Shown: positions 34,902 to 44,339, counted from the first letter of the stretch. The stretch: DNA of 64,000 bases from Bradyrhizobium tropiciagri (GCF_018130505.1 NZ_JAFCKH010000001.1:1-64000); one strand, 5' to 3'. Program-made: numbers and translations. Notes: generated by a model not told the origin, from the letters alone.

Positions 34902-35303
34902 ATGTTTCAGCTGTTCTTGCAAAACCGCGCGCAAAACCTCGTCAAGCCCAGGCTTGGCGGCGAGGGGTTCAAGGCGCGCTCCCCGGAACGGGACGCCGAA
35001 ACCGACCGCCAGCGGATCGCCTCGATCGTGGCCGCGATCGATGCGGCTCTCGAGGCCGCCGAAAGCGAGCAGGCGGGCCTCAGCCGCCGGGTGGACGACG
35101 TGCTGGCCCGCGCAGCGGTGACGCTGGGCAACGGCACCGACGAATATCTCGAGCGCGAGGCGCTCGATAATTATCACCAGGACCTCTTCGACAAGGAGAT
35201 CCTGAACGGCCAGCGCCGGCTCAAGGAGCTGGCGAGCGAAATCGCCCATTTCAAGTTCATGAAGGCCGCGGTTCTGAGCCGGTTTCCCGATTTCAAGCCT
35301 TGA
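34902..35303 (+). CDS. Hypothetical helical protein
   Basis: The 133-residue protein has a basic start (MFQLFLQNRAQNLVKPRLGG) and long amphipathic helices (RIASIVAAIDAALEAAESEQ, NGQRRLKELASEIAHFKFMK), suggesting a coiled-coil or helical bundle. No domain recognised. It is followed after 141 bp by the sugar epimerase. Confidence 0.65.
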   Translation: MFQLFLQNRAQNLVKPRLGGEGFKARSPERDAETDRQRIASIVAAIDAALEAAESEQAGLSRRVDDVLARAAVTLGNGTDEYLEREALDNYHQDLFDKEILNGQRRLKELASEIAHFKFMKAAVLSRFPDFKP

Positions 35304-35444
35304 ACCGGCGCCAGCGCCCGATTACCACACTCGTCCTTGCGCCCCGTGTCGATGCGCCGGGCCGCCCCGCGCGGCCTGACGCGTTTGCGGCGGCCGACAT
35401 TTGTGGGCTAGCTTTGCGAGCCTGAGCGAGGGGCGAGCAGAGAC

Positions 35445-36464
35445 ATGGCGATACAGGGCAACCTGCTGGTCACCGGATGTGCCGGCTTCATCGGCTATCA
35501 TATGGCCGAACACCTGCTGCGGGCAGGGCAGCCGGTGGTCGGCATCGACAACCTCAACGACTACTACGACCCGGCGCTCAAGCGCGCGCGGCTCGACCGC
35601 CTGACGCAGAATCCTGCCTTCAGCTTCCAGAAGCTCGACCTCGCCGACCGGGCCGGGATGGAGCAACTGTTCGATCGCCACCGCTTCGAAATCGTGATCC
35701 ACCTCGCCGCGCAGGCCGGCGTGCGCTACTCGCTGCACAATCCGCGCGCTTACGCCGATTCCAATCTGGAAGGCTTTCTCAACGTGCTCGAGGGCTGCCG
35801 GCACACTTCGTGCAAGCACCTGCTGTTCGCGTCCTCGTCGTCGGTCTACGGCGCCAACACCAAGATGCCGTTCTCGGTGCACGACAATGTCGATCACCCG
35901 GTCAGCCTGTATGCGGCGACCAAGAAGGCCAACGAACTGTTGGCGCATTCGTACAGCCATCTCTATCGGCTGCCGGCCACCGGATTTCGGCTCTTCACCG
36001 TGTACGGGCCGTGGTACCGGCCGGACATGGCGCTCTATCTGTTCGCCGATGCCATCAGCAAGGGTCAGCCGATCAGCCTGTTCAACAACGGCAACATGCG
36101 GCGCGACTTCACCTATGTCGACGACGTGGTCGAGGCGATCGCGCGGCTGATCGGCCATGTGCCACAGGGCGATCCCGCCTGGTCGGGCGACCATCCGGAT
36201 CCCGGGTCGAGCAAGGCGCCGTGGCGCATCTACAATGTCGGCAACAACAAGCCGGAAGAGCTGATGCACGTCGTGGAGTTGCTCGAGCAGGGACTAGGGC
36301 GGCAGGCCGAGAAGACCATGCTGCCGATGCAGCCCGGCGATGTGCCGGAAACATTCGCCGACGTCACCGACCTCGCGCGTGACATCGGCTTTCGGCCGCA
36401 GACCCGGATCGAGGACGGCATCGCGAAGTTCGTCGCGTGGTACCGCGATTATCACCAGGTCTGA
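35445..36464 (+). CDS. lpsL: UDP-glucuronate 4-epimerase-type NAD-dependent epimerase
   Basis: The 339-residue extended SDR enzyme probably interconverts UDP-glucuronate and UDP-galacturonate, supplying uronic acid for surface polysaccharide. Motifs: TGCAGFIGYHMAEHLL (NAD site), SSSSVYGANTKMPFSV, catalytic YAATKKANELLAHSY, and RLFTVYGPWYRPDMALYLFA, which closely matches the CapI/LpsL group. The usual TGxAGFIG Gly pattern is intact. It stands alone with a short purine-rich leader. Assignment to the GlcA rather than Glc epimerase class rests on the YGPWxRPDMA stretch. Confidence 0.88.
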   Translation: MAIQGNLLVTGCAGFIGYHMAEHLLRAGQPVVGIDNLNDYYDPALKRARLDRLTQNPAFSFQKLDLADRAGMEQLFDRHRFEIVIHLAAQAGVRYSLHNPRAYADSNLEGFLNVLEGCRHTSCKHLLFASSSSVYGANTKMPFSVHDNVDHPVSLYAATKKANELLAHSYSHLYRLPATGFRLFTVYGPWYRPDMALYLFADAISKGQPISLFNNGNMRRDFTYVDDVVEAIARLIGHVPQGDPAWSGDHPDPGSSKAPWRIYNVGNNKPEELMHVVELLEQGLGRQAEKTMLPMQPGDVPETFADVTDLARDIGFRPQTRIEDGIAKFVAWYRDYHQV

Positions 36465-36471
36465 GTCGGCT

Positions 36472-36717
36472 CTAGCGCTGCTTCTTGATGCCGACCTCGC
36501 GTTGAAGCTGTGGCGTCATGCCCATTGTGCCTTCGCGGGTCCGGCTGGTGCCTGTCGACGTTCCCGCCGTGTACGGCGTTGCGCGCCCCGATGACGTTGG
36601 CACACCGCCGGCCGTCGTGCCGCTGCGCGTGACGCCGGATGTCCCCTGGGCTTGCGCGCCCACCGGGGCAAGCAGCAGCAGGGCAATCGTCGATGCTGCA
36701 ATTCGTTGTTTGATCAT
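36472..36717 (-). CDS. Small secreted Thr/Gly/Ser-rich protein
   Basis: About 81 residues with a signal peptide (MIKQRIAASTIALLLLAPVG, cut after AQA) and a low-complexity mature part (GTSGVTRSGTTAGGVPTSSG). ATG 36717 has aggtggat at suitable spacing, and an in-frame ATG at 36723 is too close to that site. Function unknown. It ends 8 bp from the epimerase stop, convergent. Confidence 0.6.
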   Translation of the reverse strand: MIKQRIAASTIALLLLAPVGAQAQGTSGVTRSGTTAGGVPTSSGRATPYTAGTSTGTSRTREGTMGMTPQLQREVGIKKQR

Positions 36718-36852
36718 GCGCATATCCACCTGAGCGATCCGAGTGAGAGCCGTCATTTCGAATTTGCCAAGCTGATGTGTCAATCTCATGTGTCCTTGGC
36801 GCGACGTCCGTGGGGTATAGTGATGTCCGACACTCGGAGTGGGAGAGCCGTG

Positions 36853-37116
36853 ATGATGGCAAAATTCAGGTTGAGCTGTGCGATGGCCGCTCTGCTTTGG
36901 TGCTCCGCGGGCACGCCGGCGCATGCCGTGACAGCCGAGGTCGCGCGCGCATGCAATGCGCTGGTTGCGAAAGCCTTTCCGCCGCGCCAGGTCGGCAATC
37001 CGGCCGCCGGGAGCGCGAAGGGAAATGCCAAGGCGCAGCGCGAGTACTTCACCCAATGCGTCGCCAACGGCGGCAAGATGGATGGCGATCCGCCTCCGGG
37101 CGAGGAAAAGAAGTAG
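36853..37116 (+). CDS. Small periplasmic protein
   Basis: 87 residues. The signal peptide MMAKFRLSCAMAALLWCSAG ends at THAHA-like PAHA. The mature part has two Cys (RACNALVAK and FTQCVANGG), which could form a disulfide, and a charged end PGEEKK. The start is set by gggagag before tandem ATGs at 36853/36856. A longer frame from 36823 would bury the signal. Similar small 'psiF-like' proteins with AxxKxAxxxxFxxxC patterns occur in proteobacteria, and this could be a distant PsiF-type protein, unproven. Confidence 0.6.
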   Translation: MMAKFRLSCAMAALLWCSAGTPAHAVTAEVARACNALVAKAFPPRQVGNPAAGSAKGNAKAQREYFTQCVANGGKMDGDPPPGEEKK

Positions 37117-37199
37117 CTCGCGCCGCGCGATGCGACATCGAGACATCATGTTCGGCCGGGAACCGGCCGGCCTTCGCGGCGTTCTCGTCACGGAGAAAT

Positions 37200-37445
37200 A
37201 TGATGAGAATGTTCGCCGTGATCGCGATCGGGGTGCTCAGCGCATCACCCGCCTTTGCGCAAGGGGTCAATGATCCCTCGACTCCGAACCGCCCCGCCAC
37301 GACTTCAAATCCGTCGCAGCCGGCGCGCCCCAATGCGACGCGGAATGTGCCGCAGCGCTTCGATCCCTCGCCGTCGCGGTATTTTCGCGCAACGCCGTAT
37401 CACGGGAATAGAACACGCGGGAGCGGCAGCCCGGCGCGGCGCTAG
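37200..37445 (+). CDS. Small secreted Pro/Asn-rich protein
   Basis: 81 residues: signal peptide MMRMFAVIAIGVLSASPAFA then QGVNDPSTPNRPATTSNPSQ, a disordered basic Pro-rich chain. cggagaaat precedes the ATG. No function recognised. It is the third small exported protein within 1 kb. These three are unrelated in sequence and face different ways. Confidence 0.6.
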   Translation: MMRMFAVIAIGVLSASPAFAQGVNDPSTPNRPATTSNPSQPARPNATRNVPQRFDPSPSRYFRATPYHGNRTRGSGSPARR

Positions 37446-37554
37446 CGACACATTCGGAAACGTGTGAGGTGGATGCTGTTCGCGGGACGCGCGAAGCGCT
37501 TCGCACATCCATTCTTAATAGCATGTGTCCATACATGCGACGCCGTCTTGCGCG

Positions 37555-38289
37555 CTAGATGGCCAGCATGCTGGCGCCCTGGATCGTCAGCAGCGTCAGA
37601 TTGCCCGTCGCGTAGGCACCAGTGTCGATATTGATACGGTTCGGCCGGATATCCGCTGCCTTGACCGGGGTATGGCCATGCACGACATATTTGCCGAACC
37701 GTTCGTTCGACTCCAGAAATTCATCGCGGATCCAAAGCAGATCCTGCTCGCGCTGCTGGTCGAGCGGAATGCCGGGGCGCACCCCGGCATGGACAAAGAA
37801 GAAGTCGCCGCACGTGAATGACGACGGCAGGTTCTCCATGAAGGTCAGGTGCTCCTCCGGCACGGCGTCTCTCAGCTTCTCGATCAACTCGATCTGCTCC
37901 TCCGGCGTCGGGGTCAGAGTCGGCGTCACGCCGTAGGATGCAAGCGTCAGCAGGCCGCCGTACTGGCGCCAGTCCTTCAGCTTTGCGGGATCCTTCAGGA
38001 CGTCGAGCATGAAGACCTCGTGGTTGCCCTTGAGGCAAACCGTTTCGTGGGTCCACATCCGGTGAATCAGCAAATCCAGTACGCCGCGCGAATCCGGGCC
38101 GCGGTCGACATAATCCCCCAGGAAGACGTGGATCGCACGCCGCGGCCGCGAGCGGCGCAGATCCGCGTCGATCACGGTCAGGAGCGACTGAAGGAGATCG
38201 GCGCGGCCGTGGACATCTCCAATCGCGTAGATGCGGACACCGTCGGGAAGGCGGGGCTTGACGTGATGAGAGCGCTTGGAGAGCCCCAT
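37555..38289 (-). CDS. PPP-family metallophosphoesterase (serine/threonine phosphatase or Ap4A hydrolase-like)
   Basis: 244 residues with all core metal-ligand motifs of the PPP family: GDVHGRADLL, GDYVDRGPDS, KGNHEVFM, and the later FVHAGVRPG and VVHGHTPVK. It should be a Mn/Fe-dependent phosphatase acting on phosphoproteins or dinucleoside polyphosphates. PrpA/PrpB of enteric bacteria and a rhizobial EPS-linked homologue are the nearest types I recall. It is divergent from the polysaccharide export gene across a 467-bp spacer, and a role in regulating EPS is possible. Confidence 0.9.
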   Translation of the reverse strand: MGLSKRSHHVKPRLPDGVRIYAIGDVHGRADLLQSLLTVIDADLRRSRPRRAIHVFLGDYVDRGPDSRGVLDLLIHRMWTHETVCLKGNHEVFMLDVLKDPAKLKDWRQYGGLLTLASYGVTPTLTPTPEEQIELIEKLRDAVPEEHLTFMENLPSSFTCGDFFFVHAGVRPGIPLDQQREQDLLWIRDEFLESNERFGKYVVHGHTPVKAADIRPNRINIDTGAYATGNLTLLTIQGASMLAI

Positions 38290-38756
38290 TCAGATTCGAC
38301 CAATGGCCGCTTGGCCGGTGAGGGAACTCAAGACGTATGCCTCAATTGCGCCGACGAGCGCAAGGTGCATTGGAACTCGTGGTTGTGAATCCTTCAACGA
38401 AACGTTCTGCTGATCGCGCAAGCAGCTTGCCGCCGAATTCACCTGTCACTGATCGCAATCACGACAGCTGGAAGACAATTTCGGCAGCATTGCGATGATG
38501 TCGATCACGCGCGCATGATGATGTCGGTTGTCTTGCAAGCATAGTGCAACGATGCGCGCAGATGAACCGCGCACATTCGACACCAACGCGCCATCGAATA
38601 GTCAGAATAGATTGCTCGCAAAGGTGTCGTCGTTGCGTCAGCGCAACACCGGCTGACTTAAAGCCGTGTTCCATGTCTTCAATCGGAGCGGATGTCTTGT
38701 CGCAGTCTCCGCAAGTCCGTACGAGTTGCGCGCTGGGTAAGAGTAGGGTTTGCTGC
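38290..38756. other. 467-bp divergent spacer before the polysaccharide export gene
   Basis: No gene. The sequence is noticeably less GC-rich than the coding DNA and has repeated short elements such as gatgatgtcg (38490 and 38518 areas) and several inverted motifs. The frame of the export gene continues open to 38544, but without protein-like composition. A long regulatory region with one or more regulator sites is likely. Confidence 0.5.
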
Positions 38757-39956
38757 ATGCGTCACTTTGCAAGCAAGGAATTTGTAAAGTCGGCGTTGTT
38801 GCTCGCCGCACTCGCGCTGGGTGGTTGTTCCACCAATCCGGGTTCCGGTCCGCTCACGGACGATGTGCTGAGCAAGCAGACCGGGAACGGCCCGGCGTAT
38901 GAGTTGATCCCGATCAACGCAGCGACCGTGAACATTCTGCACACGCATGAGCCCAAGGGACTCGCGGGCGTGTTCACCGACGCGCGGCCGCCGGCTAACA
39001 TCGTGTTCGGCATCGGCGACGTGGTCAGCGTCACCATCTTCGAAGCGGCCGCGGGCGGTCTGTTCATTCCGGCGGAAGCCGGCGTTCGTCCCGGCAACTT
39101 CGTCACCATTCCTGACCAGACCGTCGACAATGACGGCAATATCTCGGTGCCGTATGCCGGCCAGATCAAGGCTGCGGGACGTACCGCCGTCCAGATCCAG
39201 CGCGCGATCACCGACAAGATCAAGAACCGTGCCATCGAGCCGCAGGCCGTGGTCGCGATGTCGTCACAGCGCACGCAGCTGATCAGCGTGCTCGGCGAAG
39301 TCAATTCGCCGACGCGTTATCCGGCGAGCTTCGCCGGCGCCAAGGACAGGGTGCTTGACGCGATCACGCGGGGTGGTGGCATCAAGGGCCAGGGCTTCGA
39401 GAGCTGGGTCATGCTCGAGCGCGGCGGCAAGCGCGCAACCGTGCCGTTCGAAAATCTCGTGATGTCGCCCGAGAACAATATCTATGTGCGGCCCGACGAC
39501 AGCATCTATGTCTACCGCGAGCAGCAGAAGTTCATGGCGTTCGGTGCCAGCGGTGCGAGCGGTGAGTACAATTTCGACGCTTGGCGCATCAACCTGAGCG
39601 AAGCGGTCGGCAAGGCCGGTGGTCTGCTCGACCAGCAGGCCGATCCTGCCGCTATCTTCCTCTATCGCCGCGAGCCGCGTGATGTCGCCACCCAGCTCGG
39701 CATCGACGTCAGCAAGTACACCACCGAGACCATTCCGGTGATCTTCGCGGTGAACCTGCGCGATCCGGGTGGCTTCTTCCTGGCCACCAAGGTCATGATG
39801 AAGAATCAGGACATCATCTATGTCTCGAATTCGCGCAACTACGAGATCCAGAAGTTCCTGACGTATCTGCGGGTGATCATGGCGACCGGCAGCGACGCGG
39901 TGAATCTCGCAAACGACGCGCTGATCTTCCGCAACAACGTCAAGCTGGCGCCGTAA
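38757..39956 (+). CDS. Wza/ExoF-type polysaccharide export outer-membrane lipoprotein
   Basis: About 399 residues from ATG 38757. Lipoprotein signal: SALLLAALALGG with lipobox LGGC (Cys near residue 24). The poly_export domain follows (IVFGIGDVVSVTIFEAAAGG, DNDGNISVPYAGQIKAAGRT), then SLBB-type domains (LISVLGEVNSPTRYPASFAG, FMAFGASGASGEYNFD). It should form the outer-membrane exit channel with the Wzc-type protein encoded at 44340. The lipobox and good hydrophobic leader define the start, and frame further upstream is rejected. Confidence 0.9.
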   Translation: MRHFASKEFVKSALLLAALALGGCSTNPGSGPLTDDVLSKQTGNGPAYELIPINAATVNILHTHEPKGLAGVFTDARPPANIVFGIGDVVSVTIFEAAAGGLFIPAEAGVRPGNFVTIPDQTVDNDGNISVPYAGQIKAAGRTAVQIQRAITDKIKNRAIEPQAVVAMSSQRTQLISVLGEVNSPTRYPASFAGAKDRVLDAITRGGGIKGQGFESWVMLERGGKRATVPFENLVMSPENNIYVRPDDSIYVYREQQKFMAFGASGASGEYNFDAWRINLSEAVGKAGGLLDQQADPAAIFLYRREPRDVATQLGIDVSKYTTETIPVIFAVNLRDPGGFFLATKVMMKNQDIIYVSNSRNYEIQKFLTYLRVIMATGSDAVNLANDALIFRNNVKLAP

Positions 39957-40009
39957 CATTGGGCAGAACCGCGAATGAAGGTGCCGTTGGGCGCAAGGGA
40001 GCATTAGGG

Positions 40010-40288
40010 ATGTTGAGGACATTTGGGAGCGCAGGGCTGTTGGCCGTCGCTGTCTCACTGTCGGCAGCGGGGAACGCGAAGGCCGCCATGCCGGTGCCGG
40101 CGACGGCAGCGATGCCGGCCGGTGAGAATGAGGCAACGCCCGTGACCTTCTGGGCGCAGCCCTATCCCTACCGCTTCGTGCCACAGCGCCGCTGCCCCCG
40201 GGTGCGGGTCGAGACGCCCTATGGCTGGTACTGGGAGCGCGTTTGCGCGCCCGTCGTGAACGGGCCGGTGCTGCGCCGGGCGTACTGA
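40010..40288 (+). CDS. Small secreted protein
   Basis: 92 residues with a signal peptide (LRTFGSAGLLAVAVSLSAAG, cleavage around AKA-A) and a mature part rich in aromatic and basic residues (FWAQPYPYRFVPQRRCPRV, PYGWYWERVCAPV), with two Cys. It resembles short secreted rhizobial proteins with a 'RVETPxGWxWxRV' pattern. aaggga lies upstream of ATG 40010. It follows the export gene by 53 bp and may be co-transcribed. Confidence 0.65.
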   Translation: MLRTFGSAGLLAVAVSLSAAGNAKAAMPVPATAAMPAGENEATPVTFWAQPYPYRFVPQRRCPRVRVETPYGWYWERVCAPVVNGPVLRRAY

Positions 40289-40539
40289 GCGAGCTCGGTT
40301 AGGCGATCAGGGAGGAAGCATTTGCCCGCCGCCGTCCGATTGTTGAGGTGGAACGGCGATTCCGGCGCGGAACTCGGGCATTTTAAGCCCGCTTTCACCC
40401 TTTCGGCCCACATGTGCAAGCGGGCCGTGTCCTTCGCGCCGGCTTCAATTTCCTGAACCCGTAATGGGACGGGTATCGCTTTTTGTGACGGCGCGGTTAA
40501 ACTAAGCCTTGTTGTTTATCAACTTTCAGGGCCGCCGCC

Positions 40540-40854
40540 GTGCTGCGCACTATTCTGATCATTTTGGCGATCTGGCTGCTGCTTAATGTGCTGTTTGTTG
40601 TCATCGTGATGCCGCCGCTCCGCCCGCGGAAGTCGGGTGGAAGTTCCCCGGACGGCAAATTGGCGCCGGTGCCAATCGACAAGGGCAGATACGCCTACGA
40701 AACCGAGGAGCATCCCTCGCTTCGCCACGTCATTATTTCGATCGCAATGGGGACGTTTTTCGTCCTGGTGCCGCCGCTGCTCGAGGCGCTTTCCGCGCTC
40801 AAGCGCTTGTTCGGCAAGGATTCCGGAAAGAGTTCCTCCCAGAACGGCGGCTGA
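40540..40854 (+). CDS. Small two-TM membrane protein
   Basis: 104 residues, GTG start at 40540. TM1 is LRTILIILAIWLLLNVLFVV. A polar loop with PPLRPRKSGGSSPDGK follows, then TM2 VIISIAMGTFFVLVPPLLEA and a basic Ser-rich tail. No domain recognised. The start is supported by the hydrophobic onset only. Confidence 0.55.
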   Translation: MLRTILIILAIWLLLNVLFVVIVMPPLRPRKSGGSSPDGKLAPVPIDKGRYAYETEEHPSLRHVIISIAMGTFFVLVPPLLEALSALKRLFGKDSGKSSSQNGG

Positions 40855-40904
40855 CTGTAGCTGCGCTGTGTCGCGTCAGAGTCAGCGCGCTTTGGCGCGT
40901 GGGC

Positions 40905-41234
40905 TCAGGTCGTGCTGCGCGGGGTTGCAATGCGTTCCCAGCGCGTGTCGTCCGCGCCAGTTCCGATATTCCGCTCATCGCGCTGCTTGCCGTGAAAGAG
41001 GAAGGCGGCAAACAGGCTGGTGAGGACGTAACCGAGCTGCATCGGAACTGCGAGCGCGACGATCGAGAGCAGGGTCTGCCCGGCGGCTTCGTCGGCCATC
41101 AGCGATATCGTTGTCAGTGCCAGCGAGCCGATAATCAGGATGGGAAAAAGAACGATAAAGCGGAAGCGAATTCCCAGAACCATGCCGACCAGCAGGCTGC
41201 CCAAAGCCAATATTGTCACCGCGGTACTCCACAA
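40905..41234 (-). CDS. Small multi-TM membrane protein
   Basis: 109 residues with three hydrophobic helices: TAVTILALGSLLVGMVLGI, FIVLFPILIIGSLALTTI and LLSIVALAVPMQLGYVLTSL, and a polar C-terminus (GKQRDERNIGTGADDTRWER). No family recognised. Convergent with the previous gene. Confidence 0.65.
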   Translation of the reverse strand: MWSTAVTILALGSLLVGMVLGIRFRFIVLFPILIIGSLALTTISLMADEAAGQTLLSIVALAVPMQLGYVLTSLFAAFLFHGKQRDERNIGTGADDTRWERIATPRSTT

Positions 41235-42241
41235 ATTTGCCTCAGTTCGTAGTGGGCCCGAACTAAGATTCGTTTAAGTGGCTCGGCCAAACAGCAGGGG
41301 TTGGATTAACCTCTGGACAAGCTGCAGCGTTCCGCCCGCCGTCGCAAAATGGTCACGCGATGAAAAATCGGCGTACAGCGCCTGCGTGCGTTGTATCCGG
41401 TTGCATCCCAGCTGGGTTGCAATGCGCGCCGTGCGCCACCGGCTCCGGCATCATGAGTTCCCGCAGTATCGAGATCCGAGTGTGGGACAAGCCAGAGTTG
41501 AAGCCTGCCTCACGAGGCGGGCGGTGCGCTGGCGAAAGTTTGGCGATGCTCGTTCGGAAAATCGCCGTTGGCCAGACGGGAACCGTGCGCACAATTCGCG
41601 TGCCGCGGCGATCGTCGATGTTCCGACTCTGTCGAGCCGTGGCAGCGAATGTCGTCGTGCCGCAATTCCCGATTTGAGCCGCGCAATTGTGGTCATGGCA
41701 GTCATGCAGTTTCAGTCGCGAGATCGGGTACCGGTTGTAATCCTGCAGAATGCTACTGCGTGCCGTACTGCGCCATTTTCACGGGCATGCGGCAGCTGCA
41801 ATATTGAGCAGTCGATTTGCTCCAGGAAGCAAGACACCGCTGCTGTGCACGCGCGCTCGCCGTATGGGGCGCAATCCTGCATGCGAAGCAGCGACTTCAT
41901 CGTCGATTGCGAATGTCAACAGGCAAAATCTGCCGTCGCTGAGCGCTTGCATGGAAGTTTCATCGCCACATCGGTGAACGCAACTTGTGCACTGTTTTGC
42001 CAAATTATGACCGCTGCGTATTCGCGATGCGAAGCGTGCACAAATCGCCGCGAGAACTTCGAGCGTGCGCGTAACGTTGCGTTGCAGAAATTGATCTTGG
42101 CAATTTGGGTGCGGCGCCACAATGTCGCTGCGATCACCTAACATTCTCCCGCGCGAAAACTGCAAATCGTCGTCAATCAAAATGGTCTTTGAATTGTTCA
42201 AGGTTGTGCAATTCAAGGAATGTGACTCGCAGAGGCTTCGA
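41235..42241. other. About 1 kb of gene-poor, lower-GC DNA upstream of the priming transferase
   Basis: Open frames exist (one over 41278-42141), but their translations are rich in Arg, Cys and Ser with no hydrophobic core and overlap in all phases, so I see no gene. Lower GC than the neighbouring genes and many short repeats of ttgc/gcaa type are visible, especially in 41950-42200. A long regulatory leader, or remains of a decayed gene, would both fit. Confidence 0.55.
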
Positions 42242-43675
42242 ATGGCTGTTGCAGCATACGGTTCTTCCAGCGCGCATTCGGTGTCTTCTGTACGCGGGGC
42301 CGCACTTCAAAGACCCATTCAGCTCTTTGTCATCGTCGCCGACTTTCTGCTGATCCTGCTCAGCTACGCCGTGGCGTCCGAAGCCTATCGCGCGGTGGCG
42401 ACGACTACGCTCGACCAGGATTCGTCGGATGGAGCCGCGCTGATCGTCGGCACGGTGTTCGTCGCGATCGCGTACTTCCAGGGCGTCTACGACAATCATC
42501 GCCTGCTGCACCTCGGCTGGCAGCTTCGTAAAGCTGTCGTCATCTGGCTGCTATCGCTGACCATCCTGGCTGTTGAGGCCTTTCTCCTGAAGTCGACGGC
42601 GAGCCTGTCGCGCGGCACCATCCTGTTCTTCACCGCCATCGGCGGCGTCGGACTGATCGGTGTCCGCTTCGCGTGGCAGTTTGCACTTGGCCTCAGCTTC
42701 GCGCGAGGACGGCTGGTCGATCGCAAGGTGATGCTGCTCAGCTTCAAGCCGCTCGACTTCACCTCGACCCGCTTCAAGGACCTGCGCAAGAACGGTTTCG
42801 ACGTGGTGCGCCATTTTGTCGTGGGCGGCGATGCCGACGCGGCGGAGTGGGAGCGCGAGATGCGCGACGTCATCCGCCAGGCCCGGGCGGCCGATGTCGA
42901 TGAGTATCTGCTCGCCGTCGATTGGGACGAACTGCCGCTGATGCAGAAGCTCGGCCCCTATCTGCGCGTGATTCCGCAGCCGGTCCGCCTGCTACCCGAT
43001 TATCAGATTGCCGATCTGGTCTCGCGGCCGTTCGTGCCGGTCAGCGGGACGGTGGCGATCGAGATCCAGCGGCCGCCGCTCACCGTGTTTGAACGCTTCC
43101 AGAAGCGCTGCCTCGACATCGGCGTCGCCTCGTTCGCCATCATCATGCTGGCGCCGCTGCTGGTCACCGCCGCGATCCTGATCAAGCTTGATACCTCCGG
43201 AAGCGTGATCTTCCGCCAGTTCCGCCGCGGCTTCAACGGCAAGCCGTTCGAGATCTGGAAGTTTCGCAGCATGACCGTTGCCGAGAACGGCGACTCGGTC
43301 ACGCAGGCGAAAAAGGGTGACGCACGCGTCACGCGCGTCGGCCGCTTCCTGCGCCGCACCAGCATCGACGAGTTGCCGCAGCTCTGGAACGTGCTGCGCG
43401 GCGACATGTCGCTGGTTGGACCGCGCCCGCATGCGCTCGCGCACGACAACTACTATGACGAGATCATCAGCAACTACGTCTATCGCCATCACATGAAGCC
43501 GGGGCTGACCGGCTGGGCCCAGGTCAACGGCTTCCGTGGCGAGACCGCGACGATCGACCTGATGGAAAAGCGCGTCGAATACGACGTTTGGTACGTCAGC
43601 AACTGGAGCATCTGGTTCGACGTCAAGATCCTGATGCGCACCGCCGGTGCGCTGATGTATCAGGAAGCGTATTGA
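42242..43675 (+). CDS. Undecaprenyl-phosphate sugar phosphotransferase (priming enzyme)
   Basis: About 477 residues from ATG 42242 (cagaggcttcga upstream), with a possible longer start at 42122. It should transfer glucose- or galactose-1-phosphate to undecaprenyl phosphate, the first step of EPS repeat synthesis. Four N-terminal TM helices (PIQLFVIVADFLLILLSYAV onward) and a nucleotide-fold middle precede the bacterial sugar transferase domain: TM hairpin LDIGVASFAIIMLAPLLVTA, then FEIWKFRSMTV, RRTSIDELPQLWNVLRGDMS, VGPRPHA and KPGLTGWAQVNG. These are WcaJ/ExoY-family signatures with all catalytic residues visible. A strong terminator follows. Confidence 0.92.
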   Translation: MAVAAYGSSSAHSVSSVRGAALQRPIQLFVIVADFLLILLSYAVASEAYRAVATTTLDQDSSDGAALIVGTVFVAIAYFQGVYDNHRLLHLGWQLRKAVVIWLLSLTILAVEAFLLKSTASLSRGTILFFTAIGGVGLIGVRFAWQFALGLSFARGRLVDRKVMLLSFKPLDFTSTRFKDLRKNGFDVVRHFVVGGDADAAEWEREMRDVIRQARAADVDEYLLAVDWDELPLMQKLGPYLRVIPQPVRLLPDYQIADLVSRPFVPVSGTVAIEIQRPPLTVFERFQKRCLDIGVASFAIIMLAPLLVTAAILIKLDTSGSVIFRQFRRGFNGKPFEIWKFRSMTVAENGDSVTQAKKGDARVTRVGRFLRRTSIDELPQLWNVLRGDMSLVGPRPHALAHDNYYDEIISNYVYRHHMKPGLTGWAQVNGFRGETATIDLMEKRVEYDVWYVSNWSIWFDVKILMRTAGALMYQEAY

Positions 43676-43730
43676 CCCTGTTGCCGGGCGCGGCCTCTGG
43701 TTGATCTGCGCGAGACCTCCTCCAGCGCTT

Positions 43731-43764
43731 AGCGAGCATCGAAGCCTTTCGATGCTCGCTTTTG
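43731..43764 (+). terminator. Intrinsic terminator after the priming transferase
   Basis: A perfect 13-bp stem, agcgagcatcgaa / ttcgatgctcgct, with loop gcct and followed by tttgt. It lies 55 bp after the stop of the sugar transferase gene on the same strand. Confidence 0.85.
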
Positions 43765-44293
43765 TATTGGCTTCAGTGTGTGAACTACGAGCGCGGCTTC
43801 ACGGAGCACCGCCTGAGGGTGGCCGCGAGCACTGCCCCGAGATGGCGCGATGGCACGCGAGAGCTGGTGAAGGGGTAAACGCTGCGCGCGAGCAGTTGCT
43901 GAAAGCGGGTAGCTTTTGTCCCTTGTCAGATCGGCGGCCGTGCGTGCAACGCGGCGCCGCGCTGGCGCGCCGACAGCTTCAGTCTCTCGAAACAGGTTGC
44001 GTAAACGTGTGGCCGGCGGTCGACGGTCGCCGTGTTCCGGCGACGCAAGGTGCCGGGCGAAGGTCGCTAAGCTGATCGCGCTCCTCGAGCACGAGGCACT
44101 CTTTGTTGCGCAGCGAAGGTATGCGGTTTGTGCGGTGATCGCGCCGATCATGATCGCCATTCCCGGCAGTCGCGTCACCTGAGACGGCGAGGTGATCTGG
44201 ACGAGGGGAGACATCGTGGATTGTTGGGAGGTGAGGGACGCTTGATACCTCACGTCAGGTGAGGTCGTGCCGCTCACTCAGGTAAAAATAAGA
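43765..44293. other. About 530 bp between two terminators
   Basis: It lies between the transferase terminator and the convergent Wzc gene terminator. Short frames in both strands have no recognisable product. Nothing else is seen. Confidence 0.5.
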
Positions 44294-44315
44294 CCCCGGG
44301 ACTCGCGTCCCGGGG
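44294..44315 (-). terminator. Intrinsic terminator of the Wzc-type gene
   Basis: A perfect 9-bp GC-rich stem, ccccgggac / gtcccgggg with a tcgc loop. On the minus strand it is followed by tcttatttttacc. It lies 24 bp beyond the stop of the minus-strand gene at 44340, a textbook rho-independent terminator. Confidence 0.9.
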
Positions 44316-44339
44316 CCTGTCCAGCGCGAGGGCTTGTGC

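Noticed and set aside
41278-42141. 287-codon frame in the spacer before the priming transferase
   Set aside because: Cys-, Arg- and Ser-rich with no hydrophobic core, overlapping several other frames of equal quality. No ribosome site was seen.
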